Part shown: piece by piece, positions 32,026 to 40,318 of the stretch | Position numbering within the stretch: position 1 is the stretch's first letter | Layout: each line of letters opens with the position of its first letter | DNA from: Caulobacter sp. | GTDB lineage: Bacteria > Pseudomonadota > Alphaproteobacteria > Caulobacterales > Caulobacteraceae | Assembly: GCA_030645575.1 (NCBI GenBank) | Contig: JAUSMJ010000068.1 | Coordinates: 1-47,232, forward strand | Direction: 5' to 3' | DNA: 47,232 bases | The notes under the pieces: generated by a model | The model's database searches: none | What the model saw: only the letters and a program-made list of their open reading frames with translations | Told to the model about the DNA's origin: nothing | Program-made: the position numbers and the translations under genes

Positions 32026-32984
32026 GCCACGACCTCGCGGCCGATGGCATAGTAGCGCTCGGCGCGCTGGGACAGCAGCTGGTCGGCGGTCAGGGACGAC
32101 AGGGCCGCCAATTCCTCCTCGATCGCGTCGCCGACCGCCTTGATGGTCGCCGCCGGGTCGGAATGGGCGCCGCCGGCCGGCTCTTCGATGATCCGATCGA
32201 CCACGCCGGTCAGAATCAGGTCCTGGGCGGTGATGTGCATCTGCTCGGCGGCGTCCTTGGCCCGGGCGCCGTCGCGCCACAGGATCGAGGCCGCGCCCTC
32301 GGGGCTGATCACCGAATAGATCGAATGCTCGAGGATCAGCACCTTGTTGCCCGCCGCGATGCCGATGGCCCCGCCGCTCATGCCCTCGCCGGTGATGGTG
32401 GCGATCATCGGGGTCAGCAGGGTCAGGCAGCGCTCGGTGCCGCGGGCGATGGCCTCGGCCTGGCCGCGCTCCTCGGCGCCCAGACCCGGATAGGCGCCGG
32501 CCGTGTCGATGAAGGTCAGCACCGGCAGGTTGAACTGCTCGGCCATGTCCATCAGCCGCACCGCCTTGCGGTAGCCCTCGGGCCGGGCCATGCCGAAGTT
32601 GTGCTTCAGCCGGGTGGTGGTGTCGTGGCCCTTCTCCTGGCCGATGACCATCACCGCCTGACCGCGGAAACGGCCCAGGCCGCCGATGATCGCCTGATCG
32701 TCGGCGAACTTGCGGTCGCCGCGCAGTTCGACGAACTCGTCGATCAGCCCGGCCAGGTAGTCGATGAAATGCGGTCGCTCGGGATGCCGCGCCACCTGGG
32801 TCTTCTGCCAGGGCGTGAGCCGGGAATAGGACTCGCGGCGCAGCTCGCCCAGCCGCGCGCGCAGGGCGTCGATCTCGCTGTCGAACGAGCCCGCCCCGGC
32901 CGTGTCGGAGAGCCGCGACAGCTCCTCGATCTTGCCTTCCAGTTCGGCGATCGGCTTTTCGAACTCGAGATAGTGCTGGACCAT
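32022..32984 (-). CDS. accA: Acetyl-CoA carboxylase carboxyltransferase subunit alpha
   Basis: AccA with AccD transfers the carboxyl group from biotin to acetyl-CoA, making malonyl-CoA for fatty-acid synthesis. The 320-residue protein matches the family along its length: YLEFEKPIAELEGKIEEL at the N-terminus, HPERPHFIDYLAGL, GRFRGQAVMVIGQEKG, and the oxyanion region TFIDTAGAYPGLGAEERGQA. AGGCG precedes the ATG. The LprI-like gene follows on the same transcript. Confidence 0.95.
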   Translation of the reverse strand: MVQHYLEFEKPIAELEGKIEELSRLSDTAGAGSFDSEIDALRARLGELRRESYSRLTPWQKTQVARHPERPHFIDYLAGLIDEFVELRGDRKFADDQAIIGGLGRFRGQAVMVIGQEKGHDTTTRLKHNFGMARPEGYRKAVRLMDMAEQFNLPVLTFIDTAGAYPGLGAEERGQAEAIARGTERCLTLLTPMIATITGEGMSGGAIGIAAGNKVLILEHSIYSVISPEGAASILWRDGARAKDAAEQMHITAQDLILTGVVDRIIEEPAGGAHSDPAATIKAVGDAIEEELAALSSLTADQLLSQRAERYYAIGREVVA

Positions 32985-33051
32985 GAATCGCCTGACTGCG
33001 GCCGCCCCTGAGAGGCGCCGAAACTAGAGGGTGGCGGTGGGGGGGGCAAGT

Positions 33052-33163
33052 AAGGGGCTAGGGATTAGGGGCTAGGGACGAGTAGGTCCGCGCATCGGCA
33101 CAACCGCGAATTCTAGCCCCTAGCCCTAGCCCCTAGCCCCTAGCCCCTAATCCCTAGCCCCTT
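33052..33163. repeat. Telomere-like CTAGCCC(C) repeats in an inverted arrangement
   Basis: A 26-bp block (33052-33077, units of GGGGCTAGGG) is perfectly repeated in reverse at 33138-33163. The right side carries extra tandem CTAGCCC/CTAGCCCC units (33112-33137). The arms are separated by 60 bp. It lies between the divergent accA and SDR genes, so it must sit near both promoters. Confidence 0.8.
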
Positions 33164-33193
33164 CCCTTGGGGACGCCCACGAGGCATGTTCAG

Positions 33194-33209
33194 TCAAACA
33201 ACCGTTTGA
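33194..33209 (+). promoter_or_regulatory. Shared operator, copy 2 (before SDR)
   Basis: TCAAACAACCGTTTGA: outer TCAAAC and GTTTGA are perfectly complementary around four bases, the form CAAAC-N4-GTTTG known for PsrA/FadR-type TetR regulators of fatty-acid genes. It lies 13 bp before the start codon, the same distance as at the nitronate monooxygenase gene. Confidence 0.65.
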
Positions 33210-33222
33210 AGGAAACAGCACC

Positions 33223-34008
33223 ATGGGCAAGCTCGACGGCCGCGTGGCCATCATCACCGGGGCGGCCAGCGGCATCGGCCGGGCGGCGGCGCGGCTGTTC
33301 GCCGAAGCGGGCGCGACGGTCGTGCTAGCGGACGTGTCGGACAAGGTGGGCGAGACGCTCGAGCTGGTCACGGCCGCCGGCGGCAAGGGCGTGGCCATCG
33401 TCGGCGACGTCGCCACCCAGGCGGTGATCGACAAGGCCATCGAGGCGGCCGAGATGCTTGGCGGGGTGGACATCATGTTCGCCAACGCCGGCGTGTCGGG
33501 CGGCCTGCCGGGCCTGTTCGAGCTGACGCCCGAACACTGGACCGAGGTGCTGCGCATCAACACCATCGGCGTGTTCCTCGCCGTCCAGGCCGCGGCCCGG
33601 CTGATGGTCGCCCGCGGCAAGGGCTCGATCATCTGCACGGCCAGCGTCGCGGGCATCCGCTCGGGCGCCGGCGGCATGCCCTACAGCGCCTCCAAGGCCG
33701 GGGTGATCAGCATCGTCCAGACCGGGGCCAACCAGCTGGCCGGCACGGGCGTGCGGATCAACGCCGTCTGTCCGGGCCTGACCGAGACCGGCATGACCCA
33801 GATCGTCTTCGACCGCGCCCGCGAGCGCGGCAACGAAGGCAAGATCGGCCAGCTGAACCCCCTGCGCCGCGCCGCCGTTCCCGAGGAGATCGCCCGCGTG
33901 GCCCTGTTCCTCGCCTCCGACGACGCCAGCTACGTCAACGGCCAGTTCATCGCCGTCGATGGCGGCCTGTCGAGCTCGCACCCGGTGGTGCCGGGGAAGA
34001 TGGCCTGA
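33223..34008 (+). CDS. Short-chain dehydrogenase/reductase
   Basis: The 261-residue protein is a classical SDR: nucleotide-binding TGAASGIGRAAARLF, NAGVSGG for the NAG motif, catalytic Ser in ICTASVAGIRS, YSASK (Tyr and Lys of YxxxK) and the closing PEEIARVALFLASDDASYVN. Substrate unknown; family members act on alcohols, ketones or acyl intermediates. AAGGAAAC precedes the ATG. The operator just upstream points to control by a fatty-acid-type regulator. Confidence 0.92.
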   Translation: MGKLDGRVAIITGAASGIGRAAARLFAEAGATVVLADVSDKVGETLELVTAAGGKGVAIVGDVATQAVIDKAIEAAEMLGGVDIMFANAGVSGGLPGLFELTPEHWTEVLRINTIGVFLAVQAAARLMVARGKGSIICTASVAGIRSGAGGMPYSASKAGVISIVQTGANQLAGTGVRINAVCPGLTETGMTQIVFDRARERGNEGKIGQLNPLRRAAVPEEIARVALFLASDDASYVNGQFIAVDGGLSSSHPVVPGKMA

Positions 34009-34026
34009 GGGTGGGAAACATATTGC

Positions 34027-34119
34027 GTGGTTCGACACGCGCGCTTCGAGCGCTGCTCACCATGACGTAGACAAAATGCACGTCATCCTGAGCAGGCCCG
34101 AGGGGCCGTGTCGAAGGAC
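34027..34119. repeat. 93-bp palindromic repeat (CATCCTGAGCA family), copy B
   Basis: It is nearly identical to 21214-21307, with the same self-complementary arms (TGCTCACCATGACGT and ACGTCATCCTGAGCA). It lies between the SDR and cytochrome P450 genes. Confidence 0.75.
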
Positions 34120-34167
34120 ACAGGGTGGCTCCGTGCGCATGGGCGTTGGCAATGCTACGGTGACCCC

Positions 34168-35535
34168 ATGGACGCCCTCGCCCGCCCGATCATCCCGCCC
34201 GCGCCCTATGTGCATCCGCGGGATCTGTCGACGCCCAGGCTGGTGGTGGCGACACTCACCAACACGCTGGGCAACTGGTCGAAAGACGCGTTCGACATCC
34301 CCTATGGCCGGCGCAGGGCGCTCGGCGTCGATAGCATCCTGGTCAACGACCCGGCCGGCATCCGCCAGGTGATGCAGACCGGCATGAGCCACTACGCCCG
34401 CCCGCTGGCCGCCGTTCGGCCGGTGCGGCCGCTGGCCGGCAAAGGGGTGCTGCTGGCCGAGGGGACGCAGTGGCGCGGTCAACGCCGGATGCTGGCGCCG
34501 GCCTTCACGCCGGGCAGCGTCGAGTCGCTGCTGCCGCACTTCCACGCCGCGGCGGACAGTCTCGCCGCCCGCCTGACCGGACAGACCCGCGCCAACCTGG
34601 CCGACGCCTTCCACCAGGCAGCGTTGGAGGCGGTGCTGCGGTCGCTGTTCTCGCTGTCGGCGGGGCCCGAACAGGTCGCGCTGGCGGCCATGGTGCGCGA
34701 CTATGTGGCCACCGCCGGCCGGCCGACTCTCTTCGACGGCTTCGCCCGGGCCGAGAGCGACTTCGCCTTCATCGGCGGCGCGCGGCGGCGGTTCCAGAAG
34801 CGCTGGTTCGCCGCCGTCGATCGCCTGGTCGCCGCCCGCCGCGCCGAGCCGCCCGGCGCTGGCCACGACGACCTGCTCGACCGGTTGCTGGCCGTGCGCG
34901 ACGCCGACACCGGCGCGCCCCTGTCCGACGCCGAGGTCCGCGACCAGTGCGCGACCATGCTGTTCGCCGGCTTCGAGACCACCTCGCGCCTGCTGTTCTG
35001 GGCCGCCTATCTGCTGAGCCTCGATCCCGCCGAACAGGCCCGCCTGCGCGCCGAGGTCCGCGCCTTTCCGCCCGAGCGCCTTGCCACCCTGGAGGACCTG
35101 CACCACTGGCCGCGCCTCAAGCAGGTGCTGCTGGAGGCCCTGCGCCTCTATCCGCCCGTGCCGATCATCATGCGCCAAGTGGTCGAGCCGGTCGTCCTGT
35201 GCGGCGAGAGCCTGGGCAAGGGCTGCCTGGTCTGGATCAGTCCCTGGGTCATGCACCGGCATACGGCGTACTGGGACAATCCGACCGCCTTCATGCCCGA
35301 CCGCTTCGCCGGCAAGGCCCAGCCGTGGATCAGCGAGCCCGCCTACCTGCCCTTCGGCGCCGGCCCGCGTATCTGCATCGGCGCGTCGTTCGCGCTGGCC
35401 GAGGCCTCGATCATGCTGGCGACGGTGTTGAACCGGTTCGAGTTTTCACTGGAAAGCGCCCGCCCGGTGATGCCCGTCGGCGGCGTGACGACAGCGCCGG
35501 ACCATGAGCCGTGGTTCCGGGTGGAGGCGATCTGA
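34168..35535 (+). CDS. Cytochrome P450
   Basis: A haem-thiolate monooxygenase of 455 residues. Visible landmarks are the C-helix WRGQRRMLAPAF, the I-helix oxygen-binding AGFETTSRLLF, the K-helix EALRLYPPVP (ExxR) and the haem-binding loop FGAGPRICIG with the axial cysteine. The pattern is close to CYP4/fatty-acid or sterol-type bacterial P450s; the substrate is not fixed. The ATG at 34168 starts MDALARPIIPPAPYVHPRDL. No ferredoxin gene is adjacent. It is convergent with the thioesterase gene, 5 bp apart. Confidence 0.93.
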   Translation: MDALARPIIPPAPYVHPRDLSTPRLVVATLTNTLGNWSKDAFDIPYGRRRALGVDSILVNDPAGIRQVMQTGMSHYARPLAAVRPVRPLAGKGVLLAEGTQWRGQRRMLAPAFTPGSVESLLPHFHAAADSLAARLTGQTRANLADAFHQAALEAVLRSLFSLSAGPEQVALAAMVRDYVATAGRPTLFDGFARAESDFAFIGGARRRFQKRWFAAVDRLVAARRAEPPGAGHDDLLDRLLAVRDADTGAPLSDAEVRDQCATMLFAGFETTSRLLFWAAYLLSLDPAEQARLRAEVRAFPPERLATLEDLHHWPRLKQVLLEALRLYPPVPIIMRQVVEPVVLCGESLGKGCLVWISPWVMHRHTAYWDNPTAFMPDRFAGKAQPWISEPAYLPFGAGPRICIGASFALAEASIMLATVLNRFEFSLESARPVMPVGGVTTAPDHEPWFRVEAI

Positions 35536-35540
35536 GCGTT

Positions 35541-35993
35541 CTATTCCGGCTTCACCCGCTCGAACGCCGTCACCGCCGCCTTGAAGGCCTCCGGCACGGG
35601 CGCGGCCTTGCGCTCCTCCGGCGTGGCGCAGACGTAGGTGGTCTTCACGTCAGCCAGCAGGTCTTCGCCGCGAAACACGCCGATGCGGAACAGGAAGCTG
35701 GTGCGGCCGAACCGCTGGGTGCGCACCGCCAGAGTCAGCTCATCGTCGAATAGGGCGGAGGCGCGGAAATCGACCGTGCTGCTGACCGCGAACACATCGA
35801 CCCCGAACGGCAACAGGGTCTCGGGATAGGGATAGCCCACCGCCCGCATGTACTCGGTCATCGCGACGTCGGCGTAGACCAGGTAGTTGGGGTTGAACAC
35901 GATCCCCTGCATGTCGCACTCCGCCCACCGCACCCGCAGGGGCGTGGTCATGACGAAGTCCGACAGGACGGCAGGCGGCTCGCGCTCGGCCAT
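35541..35993 (-). CDS. Acyl-CoA thioesterase (4HBT family)
   Basis: The 150-residue hot-dog-fold protein has the 4-hydroxybenzoyl-CoA thioesterase signature RVRWAECDMQGIVFNPNYLV with its catalytic Asp, followed by the strand pattern FRIGVFRGEDLLADVKTTYV. It would hydrolyse acyl-CoA thioesters in the cytosol; the acyl group is unknown. GGAG stands 10 nt before the ATG. The HpcH-type gene lies upstream on the same strand, separated by a 75-bp palindrome. Confidence 0.88.
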   Translation of the reverse strand: MAEREPPAVLSDFVMTTPLRVRWAECDMQGIVFNPNYLVYADVAMTEYMRAVGYPYPETLLPFGVDVFAVSSTVDFRASALFDDELTLAVRTQRFGRTSFLFRIGVFRGEDLLADVKTTYVCATPEERKAAPVPEAFKAAVTAFERVKPE

Positions 35994-36011
35994 GATCAGG
36001 GTCTCCGCTGG

Positions 36012-36086
36012 AAATTCGGTGACAGTTTACGAATTGCCGAGCGGAAGCGGCGGACACCCCGCAATTCGTAAACTGTCACCGAATTT
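36012..36086. repeat. Long palindrome (TTCGGTGACAGTTTACGAA family), copy 1
   Basis: Perfect 26-bp arms, 36012-36037 and 36061-36086, enclose a 23-bp loop. The core GGTGACAGTTTACGAATT also forms the palindrome at 44912-44963. It stands between the HpcH-type gene and the thioesterase gene, both on the minus strand. Confidence 0.85.
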
Positions 36087-36105
36087 TCGAATTTTCACCG
36101 AATTT

Positions 36106-37155
36106 CTACAGCCCGTAGAGCGCCGCGTATTCCGGGTCCTTGGCCGCGATCTGTTTCGCGCAGTCAACCATCACCTTGGCCTGTTTCCAGGTGGCGTCGT
36201 CCTGCATCTTGCCGTCGAGCATGACCACGCCCGTGCCGTCCGGCATGCCTTCGAGGATGCGCTTGGCGAAGGCCACCTCGCCCGGGTCGGGGCCGAACAC
36301 CCGCTTGGCGATGGCGATCTGGCCCGGGTGCAGGCTCCAGGCGCCGGCGCAGCCGAGCAGGAAGGCGTTGCGGAACTGCTGCTCGCAGGCCTCGCCGTCG
36401 GAGATGTCGCCGAACGGGCCGTAGAACGGCTTGATGCCATGGGCGGCGCAGGCGTCGACCATCTTGGCGAAGGTGTAGTGCCAGATGTCCTGCTGGGCGC
36501 TGGCGCGCGGCTGGCCATCGTCGCGCGGATCTTCCAGCACCTTGTAGAACGGGTGGCCGCCGCCGACGCGGGTGGTCTTCATCTGGCGGCTGGCGGCGAG
36601 GTCGGCCGGGCCCAGGCTGATGCCCTGCATGCGCGGCGACGCGGCGCAGATGGCCTCGACGTTGTTCACGCCCTCGGCGGTTTCGAGGATGGCGTGCAGC
36701 AGGATCGGCTTCTTCAGCCCGTGCCTGGCCTCCAGAATGGCCAGCATCTGATCCATGTAGTGGATGTCCCACGGTCCCTCGACCTTGGGGACCATCATCA
36801 CGTCCAGCCGGTCGCCGACGCCGGCGACGATGTCCTGCACGTCGTCCAGGTGCCAGGGCGAGTTGAGGCAGTTGATGCGGGTCCACAGGCCCACGCCCAG
36901 GCCCGCGAAGTCAGTCGCATTGGCCATCTCGATGAAACCGGCGCGGGCCGCGTCCTTGGCGTCGGCGGGAATGGCGTCCTCGAGGTTGCCCAGGATCACA
37001 TCGACGGTCGGGGCGATCTCGGGAACCTTGGCGCGGATCTTTTCCAGATGGGTCGGGACGAAGTGGATCATCCGCTCGACCCGCACCGGCAGCTCGCGCA
37101 GCGGCGCCGGCGCGCCGATGGCCAGAGGTTTGAAAAACCCGCGCGGCGTCTTCAT
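36106..37155 (-). CDS. HpcH/HpaI aldolase / citrate lyase family protein (malyl-CoA lyase-like)
   Basis: The family cleaves or forms C-C bonds in malyl-CoA, citramalyl-CoA or related compounds, using Mg2+. The 349-residue protein shows [20 protein letters not shown] (metal-binding acidic motif), [12 protein letters not shown] with the conserved Arg, [15 protein letters not shown] and the Glu-rich [18 protein letters not shown]. The length and motifs best fit the beta-methylmalyl-CoA/L-malyl-CoA lyase branch. The ATG at 37155 follows AGGGATC and gives [15 protein letters not shown]. The shared operator lies 28 bp upstream. Confidence 0.85.
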   Translation of the reverse strand: MKTPRGFFKPLAIGAPAPLRELPVRVERMIHFVPTHLEKIRAKVPEIAPTVDVILGNLEDAIPADAKDAARAGFIEMANATDFAGLGVGLWTRINCLNSPWHLDDVQDIVAGVGDRLDVMMVPKVEGPWDIHYMDQMLAILEARHGLKKPILLHAILETAEGVNNVEAICAASPRMQGISLGPADLAASRQMKTTRVGGGHPFYKVLEDPRDDGQPRASAQQDIWHYTFAKMVDACAAHGIKPFYGPFGDISDGEACEQQFRNAFLLGCAGAWSLHPGQIAIAKRVFGPDPGEVAFAKRILEGMPDGTGVVMLDGKMQDDATWKQAKVMVDCAKQIAAKDPEYAALYGL

Positions 37156-37183
37156 CGGCCCGATCCCTGTTCGCAAATTGAGG

Positions 37184-37198
37184 CGAACGGCTGTTTGG
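37184..37198 (-). promoter_or_regulatory. Shared operator, copy 3 (before HpcH-type gene)
   Basis: The plus strand reads CGAACGGCTGTTTGG, two internal changes from the copies at 31555 and 46851. It is 28 bp from the start codon. Confidence 0.5.
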
Positions 37199-37226
37199 AA
37201 CCGATGCTGCAGTGCGTCAAGCGACC

Positions 37227-37598
37227 TTAGGCAAGGTCGTCGAGCGTGACGCCGAGCGCCGAAGCGATCAGCTTCAGCGTATCGATTCCCCCGACCCGCT
37301 TCCCGGTCTCGATCTGTGAAAGGTAAGGCCGGGAAAGCCCCGTGGCCCGGGCAAGCGCTTCAAGCGTCATGCCCCTGTGTTTGCGCCACAGCCTCACCAG
37401 GCTTTCGCCTTCGAGCATCGCGTTGATGAAGGCGGCGGGCAGGGCCTCTTCCTCGCCAGCCTCCAGAGCGCGCGTAGCCTCATCAAAGGCGACGACGTCG
37501 GACGCCATATCGGCGGCGTCCAGAAGCCGGTCGTATTCGACCCGCGACAGAATGACCATTTCCTCGCCGGACGGACTCTTGAACATCTGAGCGTTCAT
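37227..37598 (-). CDS. XRE-type antitoxin of a RelE module
   Basis: The 123-residue product has an N-terminal toxin-binding region ([20 protein letters not shown]) and a C-terminal Cro/C1 helix-turn-helix ([28 protein letters not shown]). It follows the RelE-like toxin, the reverse of the common order but usual for HigBA-type modules. The ATG at 37598 is chosen over the GTG at 37613, as AGG precedes it and it leaves the toxin stop clear. Confidence 0.85.
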   Translation of the reverse strand: MNAQMFKSPSGEEMVILSRVEYDRLLDAADMASDVVAFDEATRALEAGEEEALPAAFINAMLEGESLVRLWRKHRGMTLEALARATGLSRPYLSQIETGKRVGGIDTLKLIASALGVTLDDLA

Positions 37599-37609
37599 CC
37601 TGTCACACC

Positions 37610-37861
37610 TCACTCATAGACGCCGCCGCGCGGCCCGACGTTGAGGATCGCCAGAACGACCCCGTCGTCCCGGAAAATCACCCGCCAGTCGCCGACCCGC
37701 AGCCGATATCCTTCGCGCCCCTGCAGTTTCACGACGTTGTTCGCCAGGCTCTCCGGATCGGACGCATACTGCTCGATCTTCGAGACGATCTGGCGCGCCG
37801 TATTCGCCGGCATGCCGGCCAGCGCCTTTCGAGCCCGCTTGAGATAGACGACCTCTCTCAT
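37610..37861 (-). CDS. RelE/ParE superfamily toxin
   Basis: The 83-residue product MREVVYLKRARKALAGMPAN shows the fold's typical pattern, with SKIEQYASDPESLANNVVKLQG, YRLRVGDWRVIFRD and the closing VLAILNVGPRGGVY. Ribosome-dependent mRNA cleavage is the usual activity of this branch. The ATG at 37861 is chosen because an upstream in-frame ATG (37879) lies inside the operator. The antitoxin begins 11 bp after the stop. Confidence 0.87.
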   Translation of the reverse strand: MREVVYLKRARKALAGMPANTARQIVSKIEQYASDPESLANNVVKLQGREGYRLRVGDWRVIFRDDGVVLAILNVGPRGGVYE

Positions 37862-37873
37862 CCGACCGGGTGT

Positions 37874-37893
37874 TAGCATATTGCTACAATATG
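37874..37893 (-). promoter_or_regulatory. Overlapping palindromes, operator of the RelE module
   Basis: CATATTG-CTA-CAATATG (37877-37893) is a perfect inverted repeat. TAGCA-TAT-TGCTA (37874-37886) overlaps it with a different centre. They stand 12 bp before the toxin start. The antitoxin's helix-turn-helix is the likely ligand. Confidence 0.65.
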
Positions 37894-37928
37894 TCCACCG
37901 ACTTCGACCTCGCGGCCGGCCGGATGGA

Positions 37929-38144
37929 TCAGGCCTTCTTGATGAACTCGGTCCGGAGCACGAGGCCCTTCACCTTGTCGACATTGGCCTCGATCTCGTC
38001 GGGGTCGCCGGTCAGGCGGATCTTCTTGACCATAGTGCCGCGCTTGAGCGTGACGCCGCCCGAGCCCTTGACCTTGAGGTCCTTGATCAGGGTGACGCTG
38101 TCGCCGTCGGCCAGAAGGGCGCCGTTGCTGTCGCGGGTTTCCAT
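37929..38144 (-). CDS. PhnA-domain protein (YjdM-like, C-terminal domain only)
   Basis: The 71-residue product METRDSNGALLADGDSVTLI contains the small beta-barrel PhnA domain (KDLKVKGSGGVTLKRGTMVK, TGDPDEIEAN, GLVLRTEFIKKA). Full-length YjdM proteins also have an N-terminal zinc ribbon, which is absent here. Despite the historical name, a part in phosphonate breakdown is doubtful. It lies 7 bp after xerD on the same strand. Confidence 0.82.
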   Translation of the reverse strand: METRDSNGALLADGDSVTLIKDLKVKGSGGVTLKRGTMVKKIRLTGDPDEIEANVDKVKGLVLRTEFIKKA

Positions 38145-38151
38145 CGCGGGA

Positions 38152-39060
38152 TCAGTCCTTTCGACTCAGGGGGTGTTTGCTCCTTACCACCTCGGCCAGC
38201 CTTTCGCCCGCCACGTGGGTGTAGATCTGGGTGGTGGCGATGTCGGCGTGGCCCAGCAGGGTCTGGACGACGCGCAGGTCGGCGCCCCCCTCCAGCAGAT
38301 GGGTGGCGAAGGCGTGGCGCAGCACGTGCGGGCTGACGCGCGTCGGGTCGATGCCCGCGCCGGCGGCGGCGGCCTCCAGCAGCTGCGAGAACCGCCGCGC
38401 CGTCAGCCGGCCGCCCTTGCCACGCGAGGGAAACAGCCAGGGATTGGCCGCGTCGCCCTTGGGGATGAAGGTCTCGCGCACCGCCAGCCAGGCCTTCACC
38501 GCCGTCCGCGCGGCGCCGTTCAGCGGGACCAGCCGCTCCTTGCCGCCCTTGCCCCTGATCATCAGAAAGGCCGGATCGCGGGCCAGCGCCGTCAGCGGCA
38601 GGGCCAGCAATTCCGACACCCGCAGGCCGGAGGCGTAGGTCATCTCGATCAGACAGGCCAGGCGCAGGCCCTGGGGCCCGTCCTTCGCGGCCGCCGCCGC
38701 GATCAGCCGCTCGACCTCGTCGCGCGACAGCACCCTGGGCAGGGGCCGCCCCTGCTTCGGGGCCTCGACGCGGCGCGAGGGATCATCGGTGCGCCAGCCC
38801 TCGCCGAGCACGAAGCGGTAGAACTGCCGCACGGCCGCACGCCGCCTGGCCGCCGTCGCCGGCGACAGCCCGGCCGCGCCCATGGCCGCGAAGTAGCTTT
38901 CGATGTCTTCGGCGGTCGCGCTGGCCAGATTCAGGCCGCGCGCCTTCAGGAACGCCGCCGCATCGACCAGATCCTTGCCGTAGGCGGTCAGGGTGTTGCG
39001 CGCCGAGGCGCGTTCGACGGCCATCATCTCGAGAAAGGCCTCGGTCCAGCCTTCGCTCAT
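38152..39060 (-). CDS. xerD: Tyrosine recombinase XerD
   Basis: XerD with XerC resolves chromosome dimers at dif during division. The 302-residue protein has the SAM-like N-terminal domain (FLEMMAVERASARNTLTAYG KDL) and the catalytic residues: Arg in YASGLRVSEL, Lys in GKGGKE, HVLRHAFATHLLEGG (HxxR), LLGHADIATTQIYTHV with the second His and nucleophile Tyr. It belongs to the core genome and lies beside aroK-aroB, a neighbourhood that recurs in related bacteria. Its ATG overlaps the stop of the gene upstream by four bases. Confidence 0.92.
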   Translation of the reverse strand: MSEGWTEAFLEMMAVERASARNTLTAYGKDLVDAAAFLKARGLNLASATAEDIESYFAAMGAAGLSPATAARRRAAVRQFYRFVLGEGWRTDDPSRRVEAPKQGRPLPRVLSRDEVERLIAAAAAKDGPQGLRLACLIEMTYASGLRVSELLALPLTALARDPAFLMIRGKGGKERLVPLNGAARTAVKAWLAVRETFIPKGDAANPWLFPSRGKGGRLTARRFSQLLEAAAAGAGIDPTRVSPHVLRHAFATHLLEGGADLRVVQTLLGHADIATTQIYTHVAGERLAEVVRSKHPLSRKD

Positions 39061-40235
39061 GGGCCGGCGGCCAGCAGCCCCTCGACGGCGAAGGCCTGGG
39101 CGGCGTCGGTCAGGCCCACGCGGCGCAGGGCCGCGACGATCCGGGCGCGATCCAGGGTCCCCGGGCCCGGCGCGCCCGAGTCGGACGCGATGGCGAGCGC
39201 GATCAGGGCCGTCTCGCCCTTCAGGCCGAGGCTGGCCGCGCGGTCGAGGGCCAACAGCAGCAGTGGCGAGGCCGCGCCCTTGCCGGCGTCGGCGCGGGCC
39301 AGCCGCGCGCGCGCGTCAGGGCCGGGGGAGGCGCCCATGGCCTCGAGCAGCAGGATGCGGCCGATCAGGCCCGGCCGCGCCTTCGGCGGCGCGGCGTCGG
39401 CCTCGTCCAGCAGCGCGTCTATCAGGGCCGGCGTGGTCGCGGCGCTGGCGATCATCGAGCGGGCGACCGTCTCGGCCTCCGTGTCGAGCACGGGCGGCGC
39501 GGGCCACAGCGTCGCCGCCACGGCGGGCGATGCGGTCGCCCTGGCGGCCTGAAGATCCAGCGCCAGCCGGCGGGAGAGCGCATAATCCAGCCCGTTGCGC
39601 AGCGAGGCGGCGCCCGGGTCGCCGGCCCCGGCCAGCAAGGCGTTCATCAGTCGCGAATAGACGGGATCGCGGGCCTTCTCGCTGGCCAGGGTCAGGGTCA
39701 GCTGGGCGGCGTCGGTCTGGCCGGCCCGCGCCTGGCAGAAGGCGCGCAGCCGCAGCCAGTAGATCTCGCCGCGCCCAACCGTCAGCTGGTCGGAGAGGCG
39801 GCAGGCGGCGTCGTCCTGGCCAACGACCAGCGCCGCCTCGGCGGCGGCCTGGGCCAGGCCTGCGTTGGTCGGCACGTTCGGCGCCCGTTCGACCGCGGCC
39901 CAGGCCGTGGCCGGATCGCCCAGCGCCAGCAGCGCCTGCACGCGCGCGGCGGCCACGTCCGGATCGCGCCCCGCGCCCTCCGGCCCCGCCACGCCCGCGC
40001 CCAGCACCCTGCGCGCCAGGCCGGCGGCGGCGGGGCTCAACGGCTTGCGGCCGATCAGGGGGATGATGTCGCGGGCGACGGCCGGCGACGTCCCGGCCCA
40101 GAGGTCCGCCGGCAGACCGCTCTCGCGATCGCCGAGGGAGAAGTAGTCGGGCGCGGCCAGAGGCGCGACCTCGACCTGGGCTGTCGCCGGGGCGGCGAGG
40201 AGGGCGAGCGTCAGGGCGAGTGCGGCGGTACGCAT
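39057..40235 (-). CDS. Exported helical-repeat protein of unknown function
   Basis: The 392-residue product has a signal peptide (MRTAALALTLALLAAPATAQ) and is Ala/Leu-rich throughout, with repeated helical hairpins (ARVQALLALGDPATAWAAVE, CRLSDQLTVGRGEIYWLRLR, AFCQARAGQTDAAQLTLTLA) like degenerate TPR repeats. It is translationally coupled to xerD (ATGA). I know no function for it. The conserved coupling to xerD suggests a widely kept gene pair in this order. Confidence 0.8.
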   Translation of the reverse strand: MRTAALALTLALLAAPATAQVEVAPLAAPDYFSLGDRESGLPADLWAGTSPAVARDIIPLIGRKPLSPAAAGLARRVLGAGVAGPEGAGRDPDVAAARVQALLALGDPATAWAAVERAPNVPTNAGLAQAAAEAALVVGQDDAACRLSDQLTVGRGEIYWLRLRAFCQARAGQTDAAQLTLTLASEKARDPVYSRLMNALLAGAGDPGAASLRNGLDYALSRRLALDLQAARATASPAVAATLWPAPPVLDTEAETVARSMIASAATTPALIDALLDEADAAPPKARPGLIGRILLLEAMGASPGPDARARLARADAGKGAASPLLLLALDRAASLGLKGETALIALAIASDSGAPGPGTLDRARIVAALRRVGLTDAAQAFAVEGLLAAGP

Positions 40236-40318
40236 GTAGGCGACCCTAACATCTCTCCGTGGTGGAAAGTGAGGCAGACAAGTCCCAGTTCGGACCAAAC
40301 TTGTTGATGGCGCATCGA

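Noticed and set aside
33052..33163. CTAGCCC repeats as a chromosome end or replication terminus
   Set aside because: They lie between ordinary core genes in uninterrupted sequence and form an inverted repeat of limited length.
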